DNA of 64,000 bases from JAHEJV01 sp964653555 (GTDB taxonomy: Bacteria; Myxococcota_A; UBA9160; SMWR01). Each line of letters starts with the position of its first letter. The first letter of the stretch is position 1. The stretch is from NCBI GenBank assembly GCA_964653555.1, contig CAZZFT010000008.1, positions 1 to 64,000 of the forward strand. Direction: 5' to 3'. Below the pieces are notes generated by a model. It had not been told where the DNA came from and did not search any database. It saw only the letters and a list, made by a program, of their open reading frames with translations. The position numbers were made by a program, and so were the translations under genes. This document shows, piece after piece, positions 42,501-51,507 of the stretch.

Positions 42501-43036
42501 AACGCATCGTCGGGGTCGTGAGCCTGGTGCTGCTCGCGCCGATCCTGCAGGGTGCCCTCGCGCCCTACCTGCCGACGGCCTTCCGGCCCGACCTCACCCT
42601 GCTGGTCGTGCTGGGGATCGCGCTCTACTGGCGCAACACGGGCACGGGCCTGGTGTTCGCGACGCTGTGCGGCTTCGTGGTGGATCTGCTGTCGGGCGGG
42701 CTGCTCGGCCAGCACGCGCTGCTCTCGGTGCTGGTGTTCGCCGGCTCGCGGGCCCTCTCGGTCCAGGTCAACCTGGTCGGCGCCTTCCCCCGGATGCTGT
42801 TCGTCGTCGCCCTCACCGCGGTGCACGCGTTCGTCGTCGCCGGTCTCACCGCCTTCTTCACGCCCGACGCCGGCTTCGGCGTGCCGCCCCTGCACACCCT
42901 GGGGCCGCTCCTGTTCGCCAATGCGGTCGTCTCGCCCGCGGTGATCGCGGCAGTGGCGGTGTGCGTCGCCTGGATCGGCGGGGACGAGACCCCCCGCCGC
43001 CTGCTTCGCCTCCAGACGCGGAGCTGGGTCTCTTGA
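42497..43036 (+). CDS. mreD: Rod shape-determining protein MreD
   Basis: 179 aa with five or six membrane helices. 'FRPDLTLLVVLGIALYWRNTGTGLVFATLCGFVVDLLSGGLLGQHALLSVLV' contains the P-D-L and G-x-x-x-D-x-x-S/G pattern typical of MreD. GTG start overlaps the mreC stop (GTGA) and the TGA overlaps the mrdA TTG. Confidence 0.9.
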   Translation: MKRIVGVVSLVLLAPILQGALAPYLPTAFRPDLTLLVVLGIALYWRNTGTGLVFATLCGFVVDLLSGGLLGQHALLSVLVFAGSRALSVQVNLVGAFPRMLFVVALTAVHAFVVAGLTAFFTPDAGFGVPPLHTLGPLLFANAVVSPAVIAAVAVCVAWIGGDETPRRLLRLQTRSWVS

Positions 43037-44943
43037 TCGGCCCCGACCAGCGGCTCGGGGGCGGGGAGTCGCTCATCCACGGCCGGATCCCCTGGATCGC
43101 GGCCTTCATCCTGCTGGTCTTCGCGGTCTTCTTCGCGCGCCTGTTCCAGCTCCAGGTGATCCAGACCGACGACCTGCGCTTGCGCTCGGTGCGCAATTCG
43201 GTGCGGACGTTGCCGATCGAGGCGCCGCGCGGCGACATCCTCGACCGCGACGGTCGGATCCTCGCCACGACGCGCCCCGCTTTCGGCGTCCAGCTGATCC
43301 CCAATGACGTGCGCCATCCCGAGACGGTGCTGCCGGTGCTGGCGCAGCTCCTCGACCGCGATCCGGACCAGCTGCGGGAGGAGATCGGCACCCCGCACGG
43401 CCGGTTGCGCTTCCAGCCGATCCGGCTCGCCGGCGATCTCTCCTTCGACAGCCTGACCCGGGTCGAGTCGCACCTCTACGCCCTCTCCGGGGTGGTCACC
43501 GATGTGCGTCCCCGGCGTCACTACGTCGGCGGCGAGCTGGCCTCCCACGTGCTCGGCTTCATCGGGGAGGTCTCCGGCTCCCAGCTGTCCTCGTCCCGCT
43601 ACGCCGACTACCGGCAGGGCGACGTGATCGGACAGGCCGGGGTGGAGCAGCTCGAGGAGGAGGCGCTGCGCGGCCTGGCCGGCGGGCGCAACCAGATCGT
43701 CGACGTCGCCGGTCGGGTCGTCGGGGTGATCGACGAGATCGCGCCGGTGCGGGGCGGCAGCGTGCAGCTGACCCTGGACCTCGACCTCCAGCAGGCCGCC
43801 GAGGACGCGTTCCTGCCCGACGTGCTCGGCGAGCGGACCCGGATCGGGGCGGCGGTGGCGCTCGACGTCCACACGGGCGACGTCCTGGCGCTGGTGTCGA
43901 AGCCGTCCTTCGATCCCAACTCCTTCGCGGGCGGAATCGACGCCGAGACCTGGAAGCAGCTCACCACGGACCGCTGGAAGCCGATCCAGAACCGTGCGAT
44001 CTCGGGTCAGTACCCGCCCGGCTCGACCTACAAGGCGCTGGTCGCGGCGGCGGGACTCGCGGACGGCGTGATCGATCCGGAGCGCCGCATCTTCTGTCCC
44101 GGCTACACGCGCGTAAACGGCCGCACCTATCGCTGCTGGAAGCGGGGCGGTCACGGCTCGGTGGACTTGCACAAGGCCCTGGTCGAGTCGTGCGACGTGT
44201 ACTTCTACGAGGTGGGAAAGGAGCTCGGCGTCGACCGGCTGGCGTTCTTCGCCAACGGGTTCAACCTCGGGCGGCTCACCGGGATCCGGCTGCCCCAGGA
44301 GATGCCCGGGCTGGTGCCGACGCGCGCCTGGAAGGAGCGCCGCTTCCACGAGCCCTGGGTGCCCGGCGAGACGATCTCCGCCTCGATCGGCCAGGGCTTC
44401 AACCTGACCACGCCGCTGCAGCTGGCCGTCGCCTACGGGGCGATCGCCAACGGGGGGACGCTGATGCGCCCGCGGCTGCTTCTGCGCGTGGCCGACTCCG
44501 AGGGCCGTCTCGTCGACGGCCCGCCGCCCGAGGTGCTGGGGACCGTGCCCGTGTCGCGCGAGCACCTGGCTCTGGTGCGCTCTGCTCTCGAAGGGGTCGT
44601 GAACGAACTGCACGGCACCGGCGCGCGCGCACGGGTGCCGGGGGTCCGCGTCGCGGGGAAGACCGGCACCGCCCAGGTGGTGGGCCTGAAGCACACCGAG
44701 GGGCTCGACGAGGACGAGATCGCCTTCGAGCACCGCGACCACGCCTGGTTCGTCGGCTTCGCGCCCGCGAACGCGCCCGAGATCGTGGTGGCCGCGGTCG
44801 TCGAGCACGGGGGCCACGGCGGCTCGGCCGCGGGGCCGATCGTGCAGAAGGTGCTGGCCCGCTACTTCGAGAAGCGCGCCGTGCAGCAGGTACCCTCCCA
44901 GGTGGCCATGCGCGACTTCGAGGTCGATCTTGCTGCGCATTGA
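43033..44943 (+). CDS. mrdA: Penicillin-binding protein 2 (elongasome transpeptidase)
   Basis: 636 aa from a TTG start overlapping the mreD stop. Membrane anchor 'PWIAAFILLVFAVFFARLFQLQVI', the pedestal domain with 'APRGDILDRDGRILA', then the transpeptidase domain: SxxK at S331-T-Y-K334 ('PPGSTYK'), S386-C-D388 in the SxN position, and KTGTAQ near residue 541. It cross-links peptidoglycan during lateral growth, working with RodA, whose gene overlaps its 3' end by 14 bases. Confidence 0.96.
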   Translation: MIGPDQRLGGGESLIHGRIPWIAAFILLVFAVFFARLFQLQVIQTDDLRLRSVRNSVRTLPIEAPRGDILDRDGRILATTRPAFGVQLIPNDVRHPETVLPVLAQLLDRDPDQLREEIGTPHGRLRFQPIRLAGDLSFDSLTRVESHLYALSGVVTDVRPRRHYVGGELASHVLGFIGEVSGSQLSSSRYADYRQGDVIGQAGVEQLEEEALRGLAGGRNQIVDVAGRVVGVIDEIAPVRGGSVQLTLDLDLQQAAEDAFLPDVLGERTRIGAAVALDVHTGDVLALVSKPSFDPNSFAGGIDAETWKQLTTDRWKPIQNRAISGQYPPGSTYKALVAAAGLADGVIDPERRIFCPGYTRVNGRTYRCWKRGGHGSVDLHKALVESCDVYFYEVGKELGVDRLAFFANGFNLGRLTGIRLPQEMPGLVPTRAWKERRFHEPWVPGETISASIGQGFNLTTPLQLAVAYGAIANGGTLMRPRLLLRVADSEGRLVDGPPPEVLGTVPVSREHLALVRSALEGVVNELHGTGARARVPGVRVAGKTGTAQVVGLKHTEGLDEDEIAFEHRDHAWFVGFAPANAPEIVVAAVVEHGGHGGSAAGPIVQKVLARYFEKRAVQQVPSQVAMRDFEVDLAAH

Positions 44944-46027
44944 CCGGCGCTCGATCCAGAACTTCGACTGGACGCTGCTCGCGCTGATCACGGCGCTGCT
45001 CGCCGCGGGTCTCGTGAATCTCTACTCCGCCACCGGATCCAACGACGGATTCTCGGGCGAGATGCGCCGGCAGCTGATGTCGCTCGCCCTCGGCGGCGCC
45101 CTGGCGTTCTTCTTCGCGGTCGTCGACTACCGCCACTTCGAGCGCTTCGCGCTGCCCGCCTTCTGCGTCGCCCTGAGTCTGATCGCGATCACCCTGATCG
45201 TCGCGCCGCTCACCCGTGGCTCCCAGAGCTGGCTCTTCGGCGGGCGGGTGCAGCCCGCGGAGCTGGCCAAGGTGGCGCTCGTCCTCACGCTCGCCCGCTA
45301 CTTCCAACGCCACCCGCCCGGGGAGACGACCCGCCTGCGCGATCTGCTGTGGCCCGGAGCGATCGTGGCGCTCCCGGTCGGCCTGATCGTGGCCCAGCGG
45401 GACATGGGCGTGGCGCTGCTCACCCTGCTGATCGGCGCCACCTATCTCTTCCTGGTGCGCATCCCGTTCCGGGCCTGGCTCGGGGTGGCGGTGCTCGCCG
45501 TCGCCGCGCTGGCGGCGCTGTGGACCTTCGCGCTCGCTCCCTACCAGAAGGAGCGCATCCTCGCCGTCGTCGACCCGGGGCGCGACCCGCTCGCCTCGGG
45601 CTACCAGGTCACCCAGTCGCGCATCGCGATCGGCTCGGGCGGCCTGCTGGGCACCGGCTATCGGGACGGCACCCAGAACCAGCTGCGCTTCCTTCCCACC
45701 CGCCACACCGACTTCGCGTTCTCGGTGCTGGCCGAGGAGTGGGGCTTCGTGGGCAGCTGTGTGACGCTGGGCCTGTACGCGACGCTCCTGGTCTGGGGGC
45801 TGGTCGTGGCGCGCAGCTCGAAGGACGAGTTCGGGGCCCTGCTGGCGATCGGCGTGGTGGGGTGCCTGTTCTGGCCTGCGGTCCTGAACGTGGCGATGGT
45901 GCTCGGCCTCGCCCCGGTGATCGGGGTCCCGCTGCCGATGTTCTCCTACGGCGGCTCGGCCCTGGTCGTGACGATGGCTCTGCTCGGCCTGCTGATGAAC
46001 GTCTCGATGCGGCGCTACGTCTTCTAG
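44930..46027 (+). CDS. rodA: Rod shape-determining peptidoglycan polymerase RodA
   Basis: A 365-aa SEDS-family glycosyltransferase with about ten helices. Typical segments: 'NLYSATGSNDGF', 'PLTRGSQSWLFGGRVQPAELAKVALVLTLARYF', 'QRDMGVALLTLLIGATYLFLV', 'GTQNQLRFLPTRHTDFAFSVLAEEWGF' and 'PVIGVPLPMFSYGGSALVVTM'. TTG start, 14-base overlap with mrdA. Its TAG shares a CTAG with the stop of the convergent frameshifted gene. Confidence 0.96.
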   Translation: MLRIDRRSIQNFDWTLLALITALLAAGLVNLYSATGSNDGFSGEMRRQLMSLALGGALAFFFAVVDYRHFERFALPAFCVALSLIAITLIVAPLTRGSQSWLFGGRVQPAELAKVALVLTLARYFQRHPPGETTRLRDLLWPGAIVALPVGLIVAQRDMGVALLTLLIGATYLFLVRIPFRAWLGVAVLAVAALAALWTFALAPYQKERILAVVDPGRDPLASGYQVTQSRIAIGSGGLLGTGYRDGTQNQLRFLPTRHTDFAFSVLAEEWGFVGSCVTLGLYATLLVWGLVVARSSKDEFGALLAIGVVGCLFWPAVLNVAMVLGLAPVIGVPLPMFSYGGSALVVTMALLGLLMNVSMRRYVF

Positions 46028-47267
46028 GACGCCCAGCGACGCGCTGCGTGACGGCGACGCGCTTCGATGTCGGCGCTTCGCTCGGCTGGAGTGACGCGCG
46101 GCGTGTCTTCGGGCAGGCGATCGCGGAGCTCGGAGACCTTCACGAGCGTCGCGGTGGGAACCGGGTTCTTCTCCGCGGCGAGCTTATAGCGGTAGATGAT
46201 CACCCCCTCCGGATGCCCGGCCGGGTCGAGCCAGTTCGGGACGCCGGGATCTGCCAGTGCGATCACCAGGCGGTAGGTCCATCGCTGCTGCGGACGGCCT
46301 GATGCCCGTTGAGGCTCGACGTGTGGTTCACGTAGTCGAGCGACTCCCACCAGAAGTTCCCGAGCTCGAAGCTCCACAAGTGGGCGTCGGGCTCGTCGAG
46401 CTCGATCAACAGCGCCTCGTCCCGGGCGAGCTGGAACCAGCCGCTGCCGTAGGCGTTCTCCTGGATCCCCTCGCCCGGCGCGACGGCCGGCGGTCCCAGC
46501 CGATTCACCAGTTGTTCGCGGACCTGCTGGGACGGGGCGAACCAGCGCGGCACGTACGCCGCGAACCCCTCGGCGATCTCCGCGAGACGAGCGTCCATCT
46601 CGGCCGGGGTCGGAGGCGCGGCGGGGCCCGGGTCGTCCAGGCGTTCGATCGCGAGCTCCGAGGGCCGCTCCGCATCCCAGCCGTAGAAGTTCTCGCGGAC
46701 GATCAGCTCGCGGGCCCGCGGGTCGAGACGCAGCCAGGCGCCCTCCCACTCTTCGGGGCGCTCGCGGCTCACCACCACCTCGAACGCCCCGCCCTCCGTC
46801 CCGCGCATCGCGTCCAGGCTCAGCGAGTCGTAGGCCGCGAACGCGGGGCGGCTCGAGATGAGCTGGATCGCGATGTGATGGGCGGTCCCGAGCGTCCCGA
46901 ACAGGCGGTAGCTCCCGTCGCTGCGCAGCCGAGCGACCGTGTACTTGGCGTCGGCGCTGTCCATCCCGAACTTGCGCAGCTTGTGCGAGTACAGGGTGAT
47001 GAGGGGTGGCGCGCTGGCTGCATCGAGCACCTCGTCGATCGTCACTGCGAGCCGCTGGAGCAGGTAGCGGTAGCCTTCCGCGCGGTCGACGGGCGAGTTG
47101 GGGAGGTCCGCGCGGAGCACCTCCTTCCCCACCTCCCCCAGGCGCTCGCAGAATGCCTCCCGCGACGCCCCGGTCATCAGGCGCTCCTCGGCGGTCTCCG
47201 CGTGGGACGCGCTGGTGGGCGACACTCCCGCTAGCGCGGCGAGCACGGCGATCCGGCTTCGAATCAT
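46024..47267 (-). pseudogene. DUF1214-type protein, broken by a one-base frameshift
   Basis: ATG at 47267 after AAGGAGG, with a signal peptide ('IAVLAALAGVSPTSASHAE'). The reading frame runs through 'LWSFELGNFWWESLDYVNHTSSLNGHQAVRSSDG' and then stops at 46263. The homologous continuation 'TYRLVIALADPGVPNWLDPAGHPEGVIIYR...ERSADIEARRRHAARRW' is in the next frame and runs to 46024. Restoring one base near 46276-46280 joins them into about 414 aa, matching the C-terminal pattern of DUF1214 proteins. Only one lesion is visible, so a sequencing error or programmed shift is possible. Function unknown, exported. Confidence 0.8.
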
Positions 47268-47370
47268 GACGGGCCTCCTTGGCGCGGCGTCGACGAGACG
47301 GGGCGACTCGCTTGACGCACCGCAGAGCCTGTCGTAGCACCCTCGCCGGATCTCCGTCGGAGGGTCGAAG

Positions 47371-48195
47371 ATGAAGGATCTGTCGGGCCGGGTCGCCGTC
47401 GTCACCGGGGCGAGCACGGGCATCGGCCGTGCGATCGCCGCCGCCTTCGCCCGGCAGGGCATGCGCGTCGTGCTCGCGAGCCAGAATCCGCGGCGCCTGG
47501 AGGACGCGGCCGAGGCGATCCGCGCTCTCGGCGGGGAGGTGCTCGCCGTGCCGACCGACGTCGGGGACCGCGCTGCGGTCGAGCGCCTGGCCGGAGCCAC
47601 CCTCGAGGCCTTCGGCGCCGTCCACGTGCTGGTGAACAACGCCGGCGTCTTCGCCCCGGGCTACGCCTGGGAGATATCGGGCGAGGACTGGAAGTGGGTG
47701 GTCGACGTGAACCTGTGGGGCACCGTCTATGGCCTCCAGGCCTTCGTGCCGCACCTGCTCGCCCAGCCCGAGGGCCACGTGGTGAACGTCTCCTCGGCGG
47801 GCGGCCTGATGACGACCCCCGCCCACGGTCCCTACACGGCCACCAAGCACGCGATCGTCGGACTGTCGAAGGGCCTGCGCGCCGAGCTCGCCATGAAGGG
47901 AGGAAGCGTGGGTGTCACGCTCGTGTGTCCGGGAATGGTGGACACGCCGATCCTCTCCCAACCCGAGAAGACGGGTCCCGGCGGCAGGCCGCGCGGCCGG
48001 CTCGCCCTGGCGCCGGAGGTGCAGGGCGTCTGGGACGCGATCGCCGCGGCCATGGAGACGGGCATCCCGGCCGACGACGTGGGCGCCATGGTGGTCGACG
48101 CGATCCGCGACGGGCGCTTCTGGCTGCTGCCCAATGCCGAGCAGTTCTTCGGCGTCTTCGAGCAGGAGCTCGCGGAGCTCGAACGGGGCGCGTGA
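47371..48195 (+). CDS. Short-chain dehydrogenase/reductase (SDR)
   Basis: A 274-aa NAD(P)-dependent oxidoreductase. Cofactor motif 'TGASTGIGRAIAAAF', 'NNAGVF', and the catalytic 'VNVSSAGG...YTATKHAIVGLSKGLRAELA' with YxxxK. 'VCPGMVDTPIL' follows. Substrate unknown. ATG start; the next gene lies 25 bases downstream. Many SDRs of this type act on steroids, fatty acyl or polycyclic compounds, but nothing here decides it. Confidence 0.92.
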   Translation: MKDLSGRVAVVTGASTGIGRAIAAAFARQGMRVVLASQNPRRLEDAAEAIRALGGEVLAVPTDVGDRAAVERLAGATLEAFGAVHVLVNNAGVFAPGYAWEISGEDWKWVVDVNLWGTVYGLQAFVPHLLAQPEGHVVNVSSAGGLMTTPAHGPYTATKHAIVGLSKGLRAELAMKGGSVGVTLVCPGMVDTPILSQPEKTGPGGRPRGRLALAPEVQGVWDAIAAAMETGIPADDVGAMVVDAIRDGRFWLLPNAEQFFGVFEQELAELERGA

Positions 48196-48220
48196 GCGCG
48201 TCGTCGAGGGCGCCGACGCG

Positions 48221-48964
48221 ATGGGAGCGCCGAGCGTCTTCGTCTACGATCTCGACGTGTCGGACTCCCTCGTCACCCGCACGCGCTCCCGACCGCGCAT
48301 CGGCGCATTCTTCGACATGGACAAGACGCTGATCGCCCAGAACTCGGGAACGCTGCTGATGAAGCACCGCTACCAGCGGGGCGAGATCGGGAACATGGAG
48401 GTGCTCCGGGGGGCGGCCACTTATCTCCAGTACAAGCTCGGCGTGCTCGACATCCGCCGCTTCACCGTGAGTGCGCTCGCCGAGTTCCGCGGGCGCAACG
48501 AGGACGAGTTGGCGAATCAGGCGCGGGAGTGGTTCGACGAGCTGGTGGAGCCGACGCTCTATCCCGAGGCGGAGCGGCTGGTGCGCGAGCACGAGGCGGC
48601 CGGCCACGTGGTGGCGATCGTCTCCGGGGCCACCAAGTTCGTGGTGCGCCCGCTCGCCGAACGCCTCGGGATCCGCCACATGCTCTACACGAGGCTGGAG
48701 GTGGAGGAGGGCTGCTTCACGGGGCGGGTGATCGAGCCGATCTGCTTCGAGGAGGGGAAGATCTACTGGCTCCAGCAGCTGATCGAAGAGGAGGGCATCG
48801 ATCTGGCGAAGAGCTGGTTCTACACCGACTCGATCACCGATCGCCCGCTGCTCGACCTGGTCGCCCACCCGGTCGCGGTCAACCCCGACCCGATGCTCTA
48901 CCGGCAGGCCGTGCGCCGCGGCTGGCCCGTCCGCTTCTTCACGCCGCCCGAAGCCGGGCGGTAG
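48221..48964 (+). CDS. HAD-IB family phosphatase (SerB-like)
   Basis: 247 aa. HAD motifs: 'GAFFDMDKTLIAQNSG' (DxDxT), 'VVAIVSGATKFVVRPLAERLGI' (motif II Ser), 'FEEGKIYWLQQLIEEEGIDLAKSWFYTDSITDRPLLDLV' (motif III Lys and motif IV Asp). It belongs with the PSPase-like HAD-IB hydrolases found near acyltransferases and SDRs. Actual substrate unknown. ATG 48221, downstream of the SDR. Confidence 0.88.
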   Translation: MGAPSVFVYDLDVSDSLVTRTRSRPRIGAFFDMDKTLIAQNSGTLLMKHRYQRGEIGNMEVLRGAATYLQYKLGVLDIRRFTVSALAEFRGRNEDELANQAREWFDELVEPTLYPEAERLVREHEAAGHVVAIVSGATKFVVRPLAERLGIRHMLYTRLEVEEGCFTGRVIEPICFEEGKIYWLQQLIEEEGIDLAKSWFYTDSITDRPLLDLVAHPVAVNPDPMLYRQAVRRGWPVRFFTPPEAGR

Positions 48965-48969
48965 TCCAG

Positions 48970-49034
48970 CAGGGGCCCGCCTTCGCTCGCCTGCGGCTCG
49001 CCGCGCGTCGGCCGACTCTCGAGTCGGCCTCCTT
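48970..49034. repeat. Interspersed hairpin repeat, copy 3
   Basis: Nearly identical to copy 1: 'CTTCGCTCGCCTGCGG', 'CTCGCCGCGCGTCGG' and the same 20-base near-palindrome GGCCGACTCTCGAGTCGGCC at 49010-49029. It fills the space between the convergent HAD and trxA genes, 24 kb from copy 1. Confidence 0.8.
49010..49029. terminator. Terminator-like hairpin in repeat copy 3
   Basis: Same 8-9 bp stem as copy 1, again between two convergent genes and 11 bases from the trxA stop. Confidence 0.5.
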
Positions 49035-49039
49035 GCGGC

Positions 49040-49366
49040 TCAGGACAGCAGTCCGTCCAGCATCTTCTGGAAGTCGGCCTTCGGCCGCGCTCCCTGGATC
49101 TGCTGCACCACTTGGCCGTCCTTGAAGGCGAGGATGGTCGGAATCGCGCGGATGCCGTACTGGCCCGGCGTGGCCGGGTGCTTGTCGATGTCCATCTTCA
49201 CGATCTTGACCCGATCGCCGTACTCGGCGGCGAGCTCGGAGATGATCGGGGCGATCTGCCGGCAGGGCGCGCACCACTCGGCCCAGAAGTCGATGATGAT
49301 CGGCTTGTCCGACTGGAGGACCTCGCTCTCGAAGTTCTGATCGGTGATCTCGGGTACGCTCGCCAT
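49040..49366 (-). CDS. trxA: Thioredoxin with WCAPC active site
   Basis: A 108-aa general disulfide reductant. 'PIIIDFWAEWCAPCRQIAPIISELA' holds the redox pair C32/C35, here W-C-A-P-C instead of the usual W-C-G-P-C. The fold continues normally: 'VKIVKMDIDKHPATPGQYGIRAIPTILAFKDGQVV' with cis-Pro. ATG 49366 gives the standard length. WCAPC occurs in other bacterial thioredoxins and may shift the redox potential. Confidence 0.93.
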   Translation of the reverse strand: MASVPEITDQNFESEVLQSDKPIIIDFWAEWCAPCRQIAPIISELAAEYGDRVKIVKMDIDKHPATPGQYGIRAIPTILAFKDGQVVQQIQGARPKADFQKMLDGLLS

Positions 49367-49562
49367 GCCGCTCGTCGCTCCTTCCCGTTCTTCTCGTTGG
49401 AATGACTTCTCGTTGCACAGACCCGGTCTGCGGAGGATCCGACGTAGTCCGAGGATTCCGGGGCCGGGGGTCGGATGCCGGGGCCGGGGCCGCGTTACGC
49501 CGACGCCCGAAGCTAGCGCGATGCCCGGGCGTGTGGAACGGTCTCCCGGGCGGGGAGGGACG

Positions 49563-50174
49563 ATGGACCAGCGAGCTCTACGGGAAGAGCGCCTCGCGCG
49601 GGTCCGGGCGGCCTTCGAGGACGGCATCGAGACCCAGCGGGCGACTCTCGAGGCCAGCGCCACCGCCATCGCGGACGCCGCCGGGTGCATCGTCGAATGC
49701 TTCCGTGGGGGCGGAAAGCTCCTCGCCTTCGGCAACGGCGGCTCCGCCTCGGACGCCCAGCACCTGTGCGCCGAGCTGGCCGGGCGCTATGAGCGAGAGC
49801 GTCCGGGCCTGCCCGCCCTGGCCCTGACCGCGAACACCTCGGACCTGACCGCGATCGGCAACGACTACGGCTACGAGCGGGTGTTCGCGCGCCTGATCGA
49901 ATCCCACGGCCGCCCGGGCGACGTGGCGGTGGCGATCTCCACCTCCGGGCGCTCGCCCAACGTGCTGCGGGCGGTGGAGTCGGCGCGCGAGCGCGGCCTG
50001 GTGACGATCGGGCTGACGGGCAAGGGCGGCGGCGAGCTGGCCGGTCTGGTGGACGTGTCGATCGTCGCGGCCGCGGACCGCACGGCGCGTGTCCAGGAGA
50101 CGCACATCGCGATCGTCCACGTGCTGTGCGAGCTGATCGACGACGCGCTGTTCCCCGAGCCGGAGCGGCCTTGA
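49563..50174 (+). CDS. gmhA: Phosphoheptose isomerase GmhA-like (SIS domain)
   Basis: 203 aa. It converts sedoheptulose 7-phosphate to D-glycero-D-manno-heptose 7-phosphate in LPS core synthesis. SIS features: 'CFRGGGKLLAFGNGGSASDAQHLCAELAGRYERERPGLPALALTANTSDLTAIGNDYGYERVFARLI', 'GDVAVAISTSGRSPNVLRAV', and the C-terminal 'QETHIAIVHVLCELID' with the metal-site Gln/His. ATG 49563. The macrodomain gene overlaps its stop. Confidence 0.92.
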   Translation: MDQRALREERLARVRAAFEDGIETQRATLEASATAIADAAGCIVECFRGGGKLLAFGNGGSASDAQHLCAELAGRYERERPGLPALALTANTSDLTAIGNDYGYERVFARLIESHGRPGDVAVAISTSGRSPNVLRAVESARERGLVTIGLTGKGGGELAGLVDVSIVAAADRTARVQETHIAIVHVLCELIDDALFPEPERP

Positions 50175-50713
50175 GCGGCCGCATCACGCTCGTGGAGGGC
50201 GACCTCACCGAGCAGGCGGTGGACGCGATCGTGAATGCCGCCAACAGCGATCTGCGGCTCGGTGCCGGGGTGGCCGGGGCGATCCGGGAGAAGGGCGGGC
50301 CGTCGATCCAGGCCGAGTGCGACGCCCACGGTCCGATCCGGGTCGGCGAGGCGGCGGTGACGGGAGCGGGAGACCTCCCGGCGCGCTATGTCATCCACGC
50401 CGCCGGCATGTCGCCCGGAGGCCGCGCCGACGAAGACTCGGTGCGCAGCGCGGCCCGGCACAGCTTCGCGCTCGCCAGCGAGCGCGGCTGCACCGTGATC
50501 GCCGTCCCCGCGATCGGGGCCGGGATCGGCGGACTCCCGCCCCAGCGCTGCGCCGAGGTGCTGCTCGAGGAGGCGCGCGCCCACTTGAACGGGGACACCG
50601 GCCTGAAGGAGATCCGCTTCGTGCTCTTCGGCGAGCCGATGTACCGGGTATTCGAGAGCGTGAAGGACGCGATCGCGGTCCGCGAGCAGATGGACCGCAT
50701 GCGGAGACGCTGA
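50171..50713 (+). CDS. Macrodomain (ADP-ribose-binding) protein
   Basis: 180 aa. Macrodomain signatures: 'ITLVEGDLTEQAVDAIVNAANSDLRLGAGVAGAIREKGG' near the start and 'VIAVPAIGAGIGGLPPQRCAEVLLEEA' for the second loop. It probably removes or binds ADP-ribose or O-acetyl-ADP-ribose. TTG 50171 overlaps the gmhA stop (TTGA); its TGA overlaps the next ATG, so the three genes look translationally coupled. Confidence 0.9.
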   Translation: MSGRITLVEGDLTEQAVDAIVNAANSDLRLGAGVAGAIREKGGPSIQAECDAHGPIRVGEAAVTGAGDLPARYVIHAAGMSPGGRADEDSVRSAARHSFALASERGCTVIAVPAIGAGIGGLPPQRCAEVLLEEARAHLNGDTGLKEIRFVLFGEPMYRVFESVKDAIAVREQMDRMRRR

Positions 50714-51507
50714 TGGTCGCCGGACTGCTGTACCTGACTGCGGCGCTCTACCTGCTCGCCGGCGTCCTGGCGGGCGTCGGGTTCACGTTGCACCGCCGCG
50801 CACCGACCCGCGCCGCCGTGGGCGTGCTCGCCGCCGGCGCGATCGCCCACGGCGTGAGCTTCTCGCTGCTGCACACCCTGAGCCCCGCCCCTCCGCTCAC
50901 GCACCTTCCCAGCGCCCTCTCCTTCATGGCCTGGGTGGGCACGGTGGCGTTCCTGATCCTGGCCTGGCGCGCGCGTCTATCGGGTCTGGTGGCGCTGGTG
51001 GCTCCGATGGCGTTCCTCGGGGTCGCGGCGGCGGCGCTCGGCGGACCGGCGAGCGGCGGCGACGACGTGTTCGGCGACGGCTCGCTGCCCCATGCCCACG
51101 TGCTGCTGGCGAGCGCGGGGCTCGCGCTGCTCGGTCTCGCCGGGCTCGCCGGCCTGCTGTTCCTGGCCGAGCACCGGCGCCTGAAGCGCAAGCGCCCGCT
51201 CTCGGCGGGCGCGTCCTGGCCGTCCCTGGAAGCGCTGGATCGCGCCGGCGCCTTCGCGGTCGCGGCCGGCTTCCCGCTGCTCACGCTCGGCGTCGTGACG
51301 GGCGCGCTCTGGGGGCACTCGGTGGTGGGTTCGTACTTCTCGGGCGACGCCCACGAGATCTTCTGCCTGATCGCCTGGGCGATCTACGGCGTGCTGGTGT
51401 CGCTGCGCTTCGGCGCCCACCAGCCGGCGCGCCGTCTGGCGCTCTCCTCCGTGGCCGGCTTCGCGATCCTCGCGATCGCCCTGATCGGCGTGGAGATCGT
51501 GGCGTGA
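50713..51507 (+). CDS. CcsA/HemX-like cytochrome assembly membrane protein
   Basis: 264 aa with about eight helices. The C-terminal part has 'PLLTLGVVTGALWGHSVVGSYFSGDAHEIFCLIAWAIYGVLVSLRFG', a version of the WGxxW heme-handling region and the conserved late His of CcsA/HemX proteins. Such a gene directly before hemA is common in deltaproteobacterial-type heme operons, and the product (HemX/YpjD) can influence HemA level or cytochrome c maturation. ATG start overlaps the macrodomain stop; its stop overlaps the hemA GTG. Confidence 0.85.
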   Translation: MVAGLLYLTAALYLLAGVLAGVGFTLHRRAPTRAAVGVLAAGAIAHGVSFSLLHTLSPAPPLTHLPSALSFMAWVGTVAFLILAWRARLSGLVALVAPMAFLGVAAAALGGPASGGDDVFGDGSLPHAHVLLASAGLALLGLAGLAGLLFLAEHRRLKRKRPLSAGASWPSLEALDRAGAFAVAAGFPLLTLGVVTGALWGHSVVGSYFSGDAHEIFCLIAWAIYGVLVSLRFGAHQPARRLALSSVAGFAILAIALIGVEIVA

